A stretch of 64,000 nucleotides of DNA from Palaemon carinicauda. Lineage: Eukaryota > Arthropoda > Malacostraca > Decapoda > Palaemonidae. Each line of letters begins with the position of its first letter. The stretch's first letter is position 1. The stretch covers positions 78,481,130-78,545,129 of the forward strand of contig NC_090745.1 in NCBI RefSeq assembly GCF_036898095.1. The letters run 5' to 3'. Both the position numbers and the translations under genes were made by a program. This document shows, piece after piece, positions 46,851-62,865 of this stretch. The notes beneath the pieces were generated by a model. The model did no database searches. It saw nothing but the letters and a program-made list of their open reading frames with translations, and had not been told where the DNA came from.

Positions 46851-47962
46851 GTAATACCAGCACCAGTTTGAACTTGAGTAACCTAACTTAAACCATGCTT
46901 AACCTCTTTTTAGCTGCTCTCCCACTTGCAATCTCTCTTCTCTCTTTATTGAAGTTTCAATGACCACAATGAATAATTAGAATTCTATTTTTTAATTTTG
47001 TTCTGGTATTTTCAGGTACAAGAATTTTTATTCCACCCTTTCTCTACCACTCACTTCCACTAACCAAATTCTCATTTTCATCTTTCTCCTACTCAGCTGG
47101 AATTTTATACTATTGCTCATCCTAAAAACTTACGCTCAAGCTACTGAGGAAGTTTACTTCCTCTATACCAATATCTCTAACTAAACCTTTCCAAACTCCT
47201 TCCCGAGCCCTTTATTCATCGGGACTTGCTGCTGTACTTCTTTCTCTCCAACTAAACGACGGGAGCTATTGGGCTCTTTTGGGGAGGATACCTCCTTCCC
47301 TCCGTCACCTTCTTTCTTTCCTTTGACAAAATAGAGGCTAGGGTGCCTCTAAAGTAAGAAAAGCAAGTTTCTGATCATCCTTAACTCACATTCTATCCCA
47401 AACCACCTACAAATAAAAGTTGCTGAACATCCTTAATCCACATCGTATCCTAAACCACTTACAAATAAAAGTTGCAGATTATCTTATAACCTAAATCACC
47501 TGTAAACCCCTCCCCCCCCCAAAAAAAAAAAAAAAAAAAAAAAAACAACCAACACCTAAGGGCTGACAACGAACCCGTACCTGGCCGTAAGGGCCAGGCA
47601 ATCTACAACAACATAAAAAAAAGATGATATAACTTAAAAAAAAAAAGGCGAGATCATGATGTAATCCGTACTAATTGAAAAACTTACACAGTTCAACATG
47701 CCCAACTTCACTGATTAGTTTCATCCCTCTGACTTTTATTTATTGTTTACAGTCTTTGAACAAACCATCTGAATCATCTTTATACAAATTCCCCTCAGTA
47801 TTGCGTCTTGTTTGTGTTTCTTGTTTTAATATAAACAACCGTGTGCTTATGCTAATGAGAAACTTGTTGTTGAAGTTTGGGAACTCTGATTAGTTAGGAT
47901 AGATTTCCCCGTGGAACTGATCATGGAGATCATCTTGTTTTCGTAATAATTAGTTTTAGAAG

Positions 47963-48039
<77 letters not shown>

Positions 48040-48752
48040 CAAACGACCTGACTTTTGTTAATGGTTAATAAAAGGTTTTCCAGTGTTGATTCTTGCTACA
48101 ATCGCTCTGACAATTCTTTTACTCAATAGAAAAAACTAACCAAATCTTATTATTCGGAAAGATTTGCTTTGGAGTTTGTTAATAGGTTTTCGACTGATCT
48201 ACTCCTTTTGCGCTTTCCTTTAGAGATCGGAAAATGTCATATTTTACTCCATAAAACGATATATGGATAATAATAGCATAATAGCAATCACCCTCAACCT
48301 CCATCCTCCGCTTTAAGTTCTTGCAAATTTTCTAATCTAATTTCTTATTCCTAATCTTAATTATAGACTATATTACTGGAATTGATAACACATTTCAAGT
48401 CTTTTCATACCTTACCATTACAGTATACTGTCAAACTGCGAAATTGTCTTTTCTGGATAGTCAAACGCGCATCCATTCCGACTGTTATTTTGTACAAGTA
48501 TTTTTATAGTTTTTGTCTTTCCTCTCTCTGTTTAATTACTTTTTGAGGGATGCGTCTTTCAGTCGCAACAAAACAACTTATATTTCTGTCAACGTTTCTT
48601 TATTGATAATATTATAATTTTATTCATCGGCCTCATCTGGCTATCTAGGAATGCTCCCATATCCGCTGCAACTGAGATAAATTGTTGCCATGTCCCATAT
48701 TCACTCGTAATTTCGAGATCATGTATTTTGATTCTCAGTTTCTGACAAATCC

Positions 48753-48830
<78 letters not shown>

Positions 48831-49171
48831 CATTTTAGTTTTTCTGATTCATCGTCAACTCCCATTCTCGATGTTCATGTTGGACTTCATTATTTGTTTT
48901 TATCATTTAGGATATTTCATATCGTGACCTCGTAGGATCTCATTTGAAGATATCGTAGCGTTGAAGTAACTTATTGTTTGTTCTTGAATTTTTTTTACGG
49001 AGGCATTTGGCGAGAGGAGGACACCTACAACATGAAAGTATTCCATGCTCATACCTTACAATATTTTTCATTACACATTCTTAGGATAACAAAACACACA
49101 GAAGTGATGCGTAACACACAGTCTTGCAGAGGCTCACATACAAACTCAAGCATACACATACATGTATATAC

Positions 49172-49301
<130 letters not shown>

Positions 49302-49311
49302 TATATATGTG

Positions 49312-49346
<35 letters not shown>

Positions 49347-49359
49347 GTATAATGTACAT

Positions 49360-49403
<44 letters not shown>

Positions 49404-49924
49404 TCATTTTCTGCGTGGAGATATCTTATCGTAACGTGGTGAAAGGGTTTGTGTATTGCCTTGATCAGCAAAGCTTTAGGCTACTAGTCAGGGCAACCCA
49501 TACTAGGTTGGTTTGCTTTGAGTGATCAGACCAAAATCTCCCACCATCACCAATCTGCAGTTGGCCAGTGTGGCGATGAAATTACCAAACCCCGGACACA
49601 AAAGGACATGTATGAGGCATTTGTCCTGCACTGGACTAAAAACGGCTGCATTTGTTGTTGTTTTTGTTTGTATATTGTAACTCGTTTATATCCATACACA
49701 TTTACCCGAACACGGAGTGACTGCCGGTGTTAGCTTTTGTGTTTTAAAAATGATTTATTGGGTAAGGTATCTAGCCCTACGGTTTGGCCAAATATGCTGA
49801 AGGGCCTTATACGCGTACGACGTGTCTTTTCTAGGTATTCTCACTATGTTCGCTGTTCAATATTCTTTTTGCAGTGCCATGATTACTAGGTTTTTCAAAC
49901 GTTTCTGTTGTATTATATTGTAGT

Positions 49925-49999
<75 letters not shown>

Positions 50000-51184
50000 A
50001 AAAAAAACAATATAGCCTATAGGGTTGTGTTAAAATATGCCATGAGCACTTTAGTGAATAAGAAAATCTTAGCATAGTTCGCCGGTCCTCAGTTGCATTA
50101 TTTTGTCTTTAAAGTTTCATTCGCTCCCTTCGTTAAAAGGTAAAGGTTTCAGCCCCAATTTCATCCGAAGAGATGCTGCATTAGAACGTCAGCCAGATAA
50201 GCCCAACTCCACAACGAGGTGCCCATCCACAGCAGCAACCTTCCCAGTAAACTGCTTAAAATCATGGGACAAGGACTTGTTTCCTAAATGACCACTCAAC
50301 AATAAAGGTTTTCGGCCACTCTATCAAGTGATAGATAGGAGCAAAGCTTCATATCTTATACAAAATACTGTAATTGAAATTTTCTTGTGATAACAAACTA
50401 GAATATTAAGGAAAATCTTAAGTTTTACTTTTGCCTCTTTCTACTTTAGGGTAACACCTTGTTATCAGTTTTGTCAGTTTATAGTGCCATTTTTAGACTC
50501 TTTCTTTTATATTCATGGCCTGTTATATGTAATCCAACAGCTAGGAGTTTGCAACATATCTAGACTTAATTTTCCTAATTTTGAACTTGAAAATAAATGT
50601 TTTAGCATCTTCCTCTTTACACAGATTACAAACATTAGCTATGTAAATTCCTTTGAAATTTGCTTTCATGTTGGGCCTATATAACCTCAATATCTAGTAT
50701 AAGGCTTTTGGCCATTCCTTTATATATCTAAATTTTATCATCCCTTTTTTCTTTTCTTCATTTGTTTCCCCAATATTTTCCAGAATTATAATCTTATTTT
50801 TTTTCAGATTCCCTTTCCCGCAATTTCATATTTCTTCTCCTCTAATTCTATATTTACTACAAATCTCTTCAATGCTGTTGCTCCAGCACTTTTTATAGGC
50901 GGGACTAGATTTGCCGTCCATGGGAATAGAAGGCCAGTTCATTAACTCTTTAGTATCCAGGAGGTTCATCTCAGCTGCCCATCCGATTTAGCTTTACCCA
51001 ACTCCATTTTCCTTTTTAAATAAAAAAAAAAAACAAAAAAAAAACATACGGGTATGTTCTGTGATCCTAGAAATAGTGCTTTTCATCTGGTGGAATTGAT
51101 TGATGGTAGTATATATCAGTCACTGGTACTGCTAAGAATATAACATCAATATTTATTTAATAATAATAGTTCTTATTATCAAAA

Positions 51185-51234
<50 letters not shown>

Positions 51235-51460
51235 ATTATTATTATTATTACAATCGGAACCCGTGTAAATTACACAAAATGATATTTTCAATACTAATTA
51301 TCTTGTTCCTAACTTATACATGTTTGAATAAAATGTGATAAGATTTGACTGTATATTTATTTAAAAATATGAGCAATACATGAAACAATTTACAAAACTT
51401 CTTTATATACACTATTTCTAGTGAAGGTAGTTCCTCTTCTCTGGCCATGAGTAGAATTAT

Positions 51461-51641
51461 TCTGAGGACAAATTTTCACTCTTACACTGTTCATAGACCT
51501 TGCTCTTGAGGAGGCTACATAAAGTTGTCCATGAATAAAGCAAGGTTGTGGTAGGTAGATCCCAACCCTATCGAAAGTCTATCCTTGAGCTTTATTAATG
51601 GTCATTGAATATGATAGGCGGACGGGAAATTGAGTAATGTC
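51461..51641 (-). pseudogene. PIF1/Helitron-type helicase remnant (unit 1)
   Basis: Same as 44985-45165, with SMTINKAQG (Met as in the family consensus) where unit 0 has SITINKAQG. The stop after KAQG is shared. Confidence 0.75.
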
Positions 51642-51961
51642 TAGGAAGATTTGAAGCAAAGGGTGATTAGAATTATGAGAAATCTTTTACAATAAGAACG
51701 GATTAGTCGTTAAACGAAAAACCCTAAGATTAATTTTATAACCTAGGTTATGAAAATTGATAGAACTCAATTTTTTGTCTAATATTTAAAAAAAAAGTCA
51801 AGTGCTAAAGACAAAATTGGGAAAACTATATAAGATGTGCTTTGGTTATGTAATCAAAGTCTAATGTGAATTTATAAGAGTATACCATGAAATTATTTCC
51901 GTTCTCTTTAAAGCGTGACACGTAAAATAAATAACACACACACTATCGTATTAATATATAG

Positions 51962-52011
<50 letters not shown>

Positions 52012-52821
52012 CTTTCAGACTTTGCTAACATCTCGTTGGTATTTCCGGTTCGCTTTCGTTCATCCATTTTGGTATTCAATCTCGTAAATATTATTTCTTA
52101 ATACAACTATGGGCATTTCCCCAGTTATGCTTTAGAGCTGAATGATCTCGGACCCAATGCAGGGTAATAAAAGTCAAATTTCATTTCATATATCTCATCG
52201 AATACACAAGTGACTAAATGTGTTATTTTCTCTTGATAAAACTAGTCACGCTAAAAGGTTTACGTAATATCTAAAGTAATTTTCCTAAGTTATATTCATT
52301 ATATTAAAGAGATACATTGTGTTTCCGGTCCTGTTGATGACTGTCAGTATCGTGATACATTTCAAATTAAGTTTAGGGATATTTCACCCGTAATATGCGT
52401 ACGCTTAATAACATCCTCCACCGATCGTATTTAGTCTCGTTTTCTCTTTCTCCATCAACTATAATTGAGAGAACAGATAGCTTCGTAGGGATTGTCAGAT
52501 TTAGCCAAGTTCAGTGTCTCAAGTCCACACCACTTTATTTTTCTCTGATTTGTTACCAAATATCTTATACTATTAAAATGATAAAATCTAAATTTCAAAT
52601 ATTTCCAGATGTTTGGTTATTTGAAGCCTAAAATAACTTGCTCTTTTTTATTAGCCCCTGTAAAATTACGAATTTAATTTCTGTAAATAATTTTGATGCC
52701 ATTCCGTTAACTTTCTTTTCTTTCCTGGGAAGGTAGAGTCGAAATAGTCAGTTAAATTAATATAAAGTACAGGAGAACTAATCAGAAAATAATTATAAAA
52801 AACGTGATATGTTTTTATGCC

Positions 52822-52881
<60 letters not shown>

Positions 52882-53020
52882 CAGTGATGTCATTTATTAA
52901 TGTTGCCATCTATTTATGTTGAACATACGTTAGCTAATTTGTTGTTTCAATTTTCTTACAACCTAAGCAGTAAGAAACGCACGTTTAAAAAAAAATCGTA
53001 TCCACTTGCAAGAACACCCC

Positions 53021-53326
53021 CCACCCCGCCAAGTTGCAGTAATTATTTGCAGACTGCGACTGGAATATCTGTGTAACTGGCCAATCATCATTGATAACGA
53101 CTAGGACCCAGCAGTGAAACAGAGACCTGAAAGACCGTGCAACAACTGTCAGCAACTAACTGATGAACCTCTGCAACACTACCTATTGCATTGTTAAGAA
53201 CGAGCCTACTACGACAGGATTTCAACCCCAACATTCCTGTAACCGCGACAGCAATTGTAGAACACATTATTGCTAATGCTGATACATTCCCACCCTTTCT
53301 CCGCTGCTATCCTTCCCCTAGATAAC
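53021..53326 (+). pseudogene. LINE ORF2 C-terminal remnant (unit 2)
   Basis: Identical by eye to the unit 1 copy, including the stop after HYLLHC. Confidence 0.65.
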
Positions 53327-54437
53327 GTAATACCAGCACCAGTTTGAACTTGAGTAACCTAACTTAAACCATGCTTAACCTCTTTTTAGCTGCTCTCCCA
53401 CTTGCAATCTCTCTTCTCTCTTTATTGAAGTTTCAATGACCACAATGAATAATTAGAATTCTATTTTTTAATTTTGTTCTGGTATTTTCAGGTACAAGAA
53501 TTTTTATTCCACCCTTTCTCTACCACTCACTTCCACTAACCAATTTCTCATTTTCATCTTTCTCCTACTCAGCTGGAATTTTATACTATTGCTCATCCTA
53601 AAAACTTACGCTCAAGCTACTGAGGAAGTTTACTTCCTCTATACCAATATCTCTAACTAAACCTTTCCAAACTCCTTCCCGAGCCCTTTATTCATCGGGA
53701 CTTGCTGCTGTACTTCTTTCTCTCCAACTAAACGACGGGAGCTATTGGGCTCTTTTGGGGAGGATACCTCCTTCCCTCCGTCACCTTCTTTCTTTCCTTT
53801 GACAAAATAGAGGCTAGGGTGCCTCTAAAGTAAGAAAAGCAAGTTTCTGATCATCCTTAACTCACATTCTATCCCAAACCACCTACAAATAAAAGTTGCT
53901 GAACATCCTTAATCCACATCGTATCCTAAACCACTTACAAATAAAAGTTGCAGATTATCTTATAACCTAAATCACCTGTAAACCCCTCCCCCCCCCAAAA
54001 AAAAAAAAAAAAAAAAAACAACAACCAACACCTAAGGGCTGACAACGAACCCGTACCTGGCCGTAAGGGCCAGGCAATCTACAACAACATAAAAAAAAGA
54101 TGATATAACTTAAAAAAAAAGGCGAGATCATGATGTAATCCGTACTAATTGAAAAACTTACACAGTTCAACATGCCCAACTTCACTGATTAGTTTCATCC
54201 CTCTGACTTTCATTTATTGTTTACAGTCTTTGAACAAACCATCTGAATCATCTTTATCACAAATTCCCCTCAGTATTGCGTCTTGTTTGTGTTTCTTGTT
54301 TTAATATAAACAACCGTGTGTTTATGCTAATGAGAAACTTGTTGTTGAAGTTTGGGAACTCTGATTAGTTAGGATAGATTTCCCCGTGGAACTGATCATG
54401 GAGATCATCTTGTTTTCGTAATAATTAGTTTTAGAAG

Positions 54438-54515
<78 letters not shown>

Positions 54516-55229
54516 CAAACGACCTGACTTTTGTTAATGGTTAATAAAAGGTTTTCCAGTGTTGATTCTTGCTACAATCGCTCTGACAATTCTTTTACTC
54601 AATAGAAAAAACTAACCAAATCTTATTATTCGGAAAGATTTGCTTTGGAGTTTGTTAATAGGTTTTCGACTGATCTACTCCTTTTGCGCTTTCCTTTAGA
54701 GATCGGAAAATGTCATATTTTACTCCATAAAACGATATATGGATAATAATAGCATAATAGCAATCACCCTCAACCTCCATCCTCCGCTTTAAGTTCTTGC
54801 AAATTTTCTAATCTAATTTCTTATTCCTAATCTTAATTATAGACTATATTACTGGAATTGATAACACATTTCAAGTCTTTTCATACCTTACCATTACAGT
54901 ATACTGTCAAACTGCGAAATTGTCTTTTCTGGATAGTCAAACGCGCATCCATTCCGACTGTTATTTTGTACAAGTATTTTTATAGTTTTTGTCTTTCCTC
55001 TCTCTGTTTAATTATTTTTTGAGGGATGCGTCTTTCAGTCGCAACAAAACAACTTATATTTCTGTCAACGTTTCTTTATTGATAATATTATAATTTTATT
55101 CATCGGCCTCATCTGGCTATCTAGGAATGCTCCCATATCCGCTGCAACTGAGATAAATTGTTGCCATGTCCCATATTCACTCGTAATTTCGAGATCATGT
55201 ATTTTGATTCTCAGTTTCTGACAAATCCT

Positions 55230-55307
<78 letters not shown>

Positions 55308-55660
55308 CATTTTAGTTTTTCTGATTCATCGTCAACTCCCATTCTCGATGTTCATGTTGGACTTCATTATTTGTTTTTATCATTTAGGATATTTCATATC
55401 GTGACCTCGTAGGATCTCATTTGAAGATATCGTAGCGTTGAAGTAACTTATTGTTTGTTCTTGAATTTTTTTTACGGAGGCATTTGGCGAGAGGAGGACA
55501 CCTACAACATGAAAGTATTCCATGCTCATACCTTACAATATTTTTCATTACACATTCTTAGGATAACAAAACACACAGAAGTGATGCGTAACACACAGTC
55601 TTGCAGAGGCTCACATACAAACTCAAGCATACACATACATGTATATACACACATACACAT

Positions 55661-55788
<128 letters not shown>

Positions 55789-55800
55789 TGTATAATGTAC

Positions 55801-55844
<44 letters not shown>

Positions 55845-56363
55845 TCATTTTCTGCGTGGAGATATCTTATCGTAACATGGTGAAAGGGTTTGTGTATTGC
55901 CTTGATCAGCAAAGCTTTAGGCTACTAGTCAGGGCAACCCATACTAGGTTGGTTTGCTTTGAGTGATCAGACCAAAATCTCCCACCATCACCAATCTGCA
56001 GTTGGCCAGTGTGGCGATGAAATTACCAAACCCCGGACACAAAAGGACATGTATGAGGCATTTGTCCTGCACTGGACTAAAAACGGCTGCATTTGTTGTT
56101 GTTTTTGTTTGTATATTGTAACTCGTTTATATCCATACACATTTACCCGAACACGGAGTGACTGCCGGTGTTAGCTTTTGTGTTTTAAAAATGATTTATT
56201 GGGTAAGGTATCTAGCCCTACGGTTTGGCCAAATATGCTGAAGGGCCTTATACGCGTACGACGTGTCTTTTCTAGGTATTCTCACTATGTTCGCTGTTCA
56301 ATATTCTTTTTGCAGTGCCATGATTACTAGGTTTTTCAAACGTTTCTGTTGTATTATATTGTA

Positions 56364-56432
<69 letters not shown>

Positions 56433-57617
56433 AAAAAAAACAATATAGCCTATAGGGTTGTGTTAAAATATGCCATGAGCACTTTAGTGAATAAGAAAAT
56501 CTTAGCATAGTTCGCCGGTCCTCAGTTGCATTATTTTGTCTTTAAAGTTTCATTCGCTCCCTTCGTTAAAAGGTAAAGGTTTCAGCCCCAATTTCATCCG
56601 AAGAGATGCTGCATTAGAACGTCAGCCAGATAAGCCCAACTCCACAACGAGGTGCCCATCCACAGCAGCAACCTTCCCAGTAAACTGCTTAAAATCATGG
56701 GACAAGGACTTGTTTCCTAAATGACCACTCAACAATAAAGGTTTTCGGCCACTCTATCAAGTGATAGATAGGAGCAAAGCTTCATATCTTATACAAAATA
56801 CTGTAATTGAAATTTTCTTGTGATAACAAACTAGAATATTAAGGAAAATCTTAAGTTTTACTTTTGCCTCTTTCTACTTTAGGGTAACACCTTGTTATCA
56901 GTTTTGTCAGTTTATAGTGCCATTTTTAGACTCTTTCTTTTATATTCATGGCCTGTTATATGTAATCCAACAGCTAGGAGTTTGCAACATATCTAGACTT
57001 AATTTTCCTAATTTTGAACTTGAAAATAAATGTTTTAGCATCTTCCTCTTTACACAGATTACAAACATTAGCTATGTAAATTCCTTTGAAATTTGCTTTC
57101 ATGTTGGGCCTATATAACCTCAATATCTAGTATAAGGCTTTTGGCCATTCCTTTATATATCTAAATTTTATCATCCCTTTTTTCTTTTCTTCATTTGTTT
57201 CCCCAATATTTTCCAGAATTATAATCTTATTTTTTTTCAGATTCCCTTTCCCGCAATTTCATATTTCTTCTCCTCTAATTCTATATTTACTACAAATCTC
57301 TTCAATGCTGTTGCTCCAGCACTTTTTATAGGCGGGACTAGATTTGCCGTCCATGGGAATAGAAGGCCAGTTCATTAACTCTTTAGTATCCAGGAGGTTC
57401 ATCTCAGCTGCCCATCCGATTTAGCTTTACCCAACTCCATTTTCCTTTTTAAATAAAAAAAAAAAACAAAAAAAAAACATACGGGTATGTTCTGTGATCC
57501 TAGAAATAGTGCTTTTCATCTGGTGGAATTGATTGATGGTAGTATATATCAGTCACTGGTACTGCTAAGAATATAACATCAATATTTATTTAATAATAAT
57601 AGTTCTTATTATCAAAA

Positions 57618-57667
<50 letters not shown>

Positions 57668-57893
57668 ATTATTATTATTATTACAATCGGAACCCGTGTA
57701 AATTACACAAAATGATATTTTCAATACTAATTATCTTGTTCCTAACTTATACATGTTTGAATAAAATGTGATAAGATTTGACTGTATATTTATTTAAAAA
57801 TATGAGCAATACATGAAACAATTTACAAAACTTCTTTATATACACTATTTCTAGTGAAGGTAGTTCCTCTTCTCTGGCCATGAGTAGAATTAT

Positions 57894-58074
57894 TCTGAGG
57901 ACAAATTTTCACTCTTACACTGTTCATAGACCTTGCTCTTGAGGAGGCTACATAAAGTTGTCCATGAATAAAGCAAGGTTGTGGTAGGTAGATCCCAACC
58001 CTATCGAAAGTCTATCCTTGAGCTTTATTAATGGTCATTGAATATGATAGGCGGACGGGAAATTGAGTAATGTC
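57894..58074 (-). pseudogene. PIF1/Helitron-type helicase remnant (unit 2)
   Basis: Identical by eye to the unit 1 copy, including SMTINKAQG and the stop. Confidence 0.75.
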
Positions 58075-58394
58075 TAGGAAGATTTGAAGCAAAGGGTGAT
58101 TAGAATTATGAGAAATCTTTTACAATAAGAACGGATTAGTCGTTAAACGAAAAACCCTAAGATTAATTTTATAACCTAGGTTATGAAAATTGATAGAACT
58201 CAATTTTTTGTCTAATATTTAAAAAAAAAGTCAAGTGCTAAAGACAAAATTGGGAAAACTATATAAGATGTGCTTTGGTTATGTAATCAAAGTCTAATGT
58301 GAATTTATAAGAGTATACCATGAAATTATTTCCGTTCTCTTTAAAGCGTGACACGTAAAATAAATAACACACACACTATCGTATTAATATATAG

Positions 58395-58444
<50 letters not shown>

Positions 58445-58472
58445 CTTTCAGACTTTGCTAACATCTCGTTGG

Positions 58473-59254
58473 TATTTCCGGTTCGCTTTCGTTCATCCAT
58501 TTTGGTATTCAATCTCGTAAATATTATTTCTTAATACAACTATGGGCATTTCCCCAGTTATGCTTTAGAGCTGAATGATCTCGGACCCAATGCAGGGTAA
58601 TAAAAGTCAAATTTCATTTCATATATCTCATCGAATACACAAGTGACTAAATGTGTTATTTTCTCTTGATAAAACTAGTCACGCTAAAAGGTTTACGTAA
58701 TATCTAAAGTAATTTTCCTAAGTTATATTCATTATATTAAAGAGATACATTGTGTTTCCGGTCCTGTTGATGACTGTCAGTATCGTGATACATTTCAAAT
58801 TAAGTTTAGGGATATTTCACCCGTAATATGCGTACGCTTAATAACATCCTCCACCGATCGTATTTAGTCTCGTTTTCTCTTTCTCCATCAACTATAATTG
58901 AGAGAACAGATAGCTTCGTAGGGATTGTCAGATTTAGCCAAGTTCAGTGTCTCAAGTCCACACCACTTTATTTTTCTCTGATTTGTTACCAAATATCTTA
59001 TACTATTAAAATGATAAAATCTAAATTTCAAATATTTCCAGATGTTTGGTTATTTGAAGCCTAAAATAACTTGCTCTTTTTTATTAGCCCCTGTAAAATT
59101 ACGAATTTAATTTCTGTAAATAATTTTGATGCCATTCCGTTAACTTTCTTTTCTTTCCTGGGAAGGTAGAGTCGAAATAGTCAGTTAAATTAATATAAAG
59201 TACAGGAGAACTAATCAGAAAATAATTATAAAAAACGTGATATGTTTTTATGCC

Positions 59255-59314
<60 letters not shown>

Positions 59315-60872
59315 CAGTGATGTCATTTATTAATGTTGCCATCTATTTATGTTGAACATACGTTAGCTAATTTGTTGTTTCAATTTTCTTACAACCTAAG
59401 CAGTAAGAAACGCACGTTTAAAAAAAAATCGTATCCACTTGCAAGAACACCCCCCACCCCGCCAAGTTGCAGTAATTATTTGCAGACTGCGACTGGAATA
59501 TCTGTGTAACTGGCCAATCATCATTGATAACGACTAGGACCCAGCAGTGAAACAGAGACCTGAAAGACCGTGCAACAACTGTCAGCAACTAACTGATGAA
59601 CCTCTGCAACACTACCTATTGCATTGTTAAGAACGAGCCTACTACGACAGGATTTCAACCCCAACATTCCTGTAACCGCGACAGCAATTGTAGAACACAT
59701 TATTGCTAATGCTGATACATTCCCACCCTTTCTCCGCTGCTATCCTTCCCCTAGATAACGTAATACCAGCACCAGTTTGAACTTGAGTAACCTAACTTAA
59801 ACCATGCTTAACCTCTTTTTAGCTGCTCTCCCACTTGCAATCTCTCTTCTCTCTTTATTGAAGTTTCAATGACCACAATGAATAATTAGAATTCTATTTT
59901 TTAATTTTGTTCTGGTATTTTCAGGTACAAGAATTTTTATTCCACCCTTTCTCTACCACTCACTTCCACTAACCAATTTCTCATTTTCATCTTTCTCCTA
60001 CTCAGCTGGAATTTTATACTATTGCTCATCCTAAAAACTTACGCTCAAGCTACTGAGGAAGTTTACTTCCTCTATACCAATATCTCTAACTAAACCTTTC
60101 CAAACTCCTTCCCGAGCCCTTTATTCATCGGGACTTGCTGCTGTACTTCTTTCTCTCCAACTAAACGACGGGAGCTATTGGGCTCTTTTGGGGAGGATAC
60201 CTCCTTCCCTCCGTCACCTTCTTTCTTTCCTTTGACAAAATAGAGGCTAGGGTGCCTCTAAAGTAAGAAAAGCAAGTTTCTGATCATCCTTAACTCACAT
60301 TCTATCCCAAACCACCTACAAATAAAAGTTGCTGAACATCCTTAATCCACATCGTATCCTAAACCACTTACAAATAAAAGTTGCAGATTATCTTATAACC
60401 TAAATCACCTGTAAACCCCTCCCCCCCCCAAAAAAAAAAAAAAAAAAAAAAACAACAACCAACACCTAAGGGCTGACAACGAACCCGTACCTGGCCGTAA
60501 GGGCCAGGCAATCTACAACAACATAAAAAAAAGATGATATAACTTAAAAAAAAAAGGCGAGATCATGATGTAATCCGTACTAATTGAAAAACTTACACAG
60601 TTCAACATGCCCAACTTCACTGATTAGTTTCATCCCTCTGACTTTCATTTATTGTTTACAGTCTTTGAACAAACCATCTGAATCATCTTTATCACAAATT
60701 CCCCTCAGTATTGCGTCTTGTTTGTGTTTCTTGTTTTAATATAAACAACCGTGTGCTTATGCTAATGAGAAACTTGTTGTTGAAGTTTGGGAACTCTGAT
60801 TAGTTAGGATAGATTTCCCCGTGGAACTGATCATGGAGATCATCTTGTTTTCGTAATAATTAGTTTTAGAAG

Positions 60873-60936
<64 letters not shown>

Positions 60937-61649
60937 CAAACGACCTGACTTTTGTTAATGGTTAATAAAAGGTTTTCCAGTGTTGATTCTTGCTACAATC
61001 GCTCTGACAATTCTTTTACTCAATAGAAAAAACTAACCAAATCTTATTATTCGGAAAGATTTGCTTTGGAGTTTGTTAATAGGTTTTCGACTGATCTACT
61101 CCTTTTGCGCTTTCCTTTAGAGATCGGAAAATGTCATATTTTACTCCATAAAACGATATATGGATAATAATAGCATAATAGCAATCACCCTCAACCTCCA
61201 TCCTCCGCTTTAAGTTCTTGCAAATTTTCTAATCTAATTTCTTATTCCTAATCTTAATTATAGACTATATTACTGGAATTGATAACACATTTCAAGTCTT
61301 TTCATACCTTACCATTACAGTATACTGTCAAACTGCGAAATTGTCTTTTCTGGATAGTCAAACGCGCATCCATTCCGACTGTTATTTTGTACAAGTATTT
61401 TTATAGTTTTTGTCTTTCCTCTCTCTGTTTAATTACTTTTTGAGGGATGCGTCTTTCAGTCGCAACAAAACAACTTATATTTCTGTCAACGTTTCTTTAT
61501 TGATAATATTATAATTTTATTCATCGGCCTCATCTGGCTATCTAGGAATGCTCCCATATCCGCTGCAACTGAGATAAATTGTTGCCATGTCCCATATTCA
61601 CTCGTAATTTCGAGATCATGTATTTTGATTCTCAGTTTCTGACAAATCC

Positions 61650-61724
<75 letters not shown>

Positions 61725-62077
61725 CATTTTAGTTTTTCTGATTCATCGTCAACTCCCATTCTCGATGTTCATGTTGGACTTCATTATTTGTTTTTATCAT
61801 TTAGGATATTTCATATCGTGACCTCGTAGGATCTCATTTGAAGATATCGTAGCGTTGAAGTAACTTATTGTTTGTTCTTGAATTTTTTTTACGGAGGCAT
61901 TTGGCGAGAGGAGGACACCTACAACATGAAAGTATTCCATGCTCATACCTTACAATATTTTTCATTACACATTCTTAGGATAACAAAACACACAGAAGTG
62001 ATGCGTAACACACAGTCTTGCAGAGGCTCACATACAAACTCAAGTATACACATACATGTATATACACACATACACAT

Positions 62078-62130
<53 letters not shown>

Positions 62131-62159
62131 TATATATATATATATATATATATACAGTA

Positions 62160-62200
<41 letters not shown>

Positions 62201-62209
62201 AATGTACAT

Positions 62210-62271
<62 letters not shown>

Positions 62272-62792
62272 TCATTTTCTGCGTGGAGATATCTTATCGT
62301 AACGTGGTGAAAGGGTTTGTGTATTGCCTTGATCAGCAAAGCTTTAGGCTACTAGTCAGGGCAACCCATACTAGGTTGGTTTGCTTTGAGTGATCAGACC
62401 AAAATCTCCCACCATCACCAATCTGCAGTTGGCCAGTGTGGCGATGAAATTACCAAACCCCGGACACAAAAGGACATGTATGAGGCATTTGTCCTGCACT
62501 GGACTAAAAACGGCTGCATTTGTTGTTGTTTTTGTTTGTATATTGTAACTCGTTTATATCCATACACATTTACCCGAACACGGAGTGACTGCCGGTGTTA
62601 GCTTTTGTGTTTTAAAAATGATTTATTGGGTAAGGTATCTAGCCCTACGGTTTGGCCAAATATGCTGAAGGGCCTTATACGCGTACGACGTGTCTTTTCT
62701 AGGTATTCTCACTATGTTCGCTGTTCAATATTCTTTTTGCAGTGCCATGATTACTAGGTTTTTCAAACGTTTCTGTTGTATTATATTGTAGT

Positions 62793-62865
<73 letters not shown>
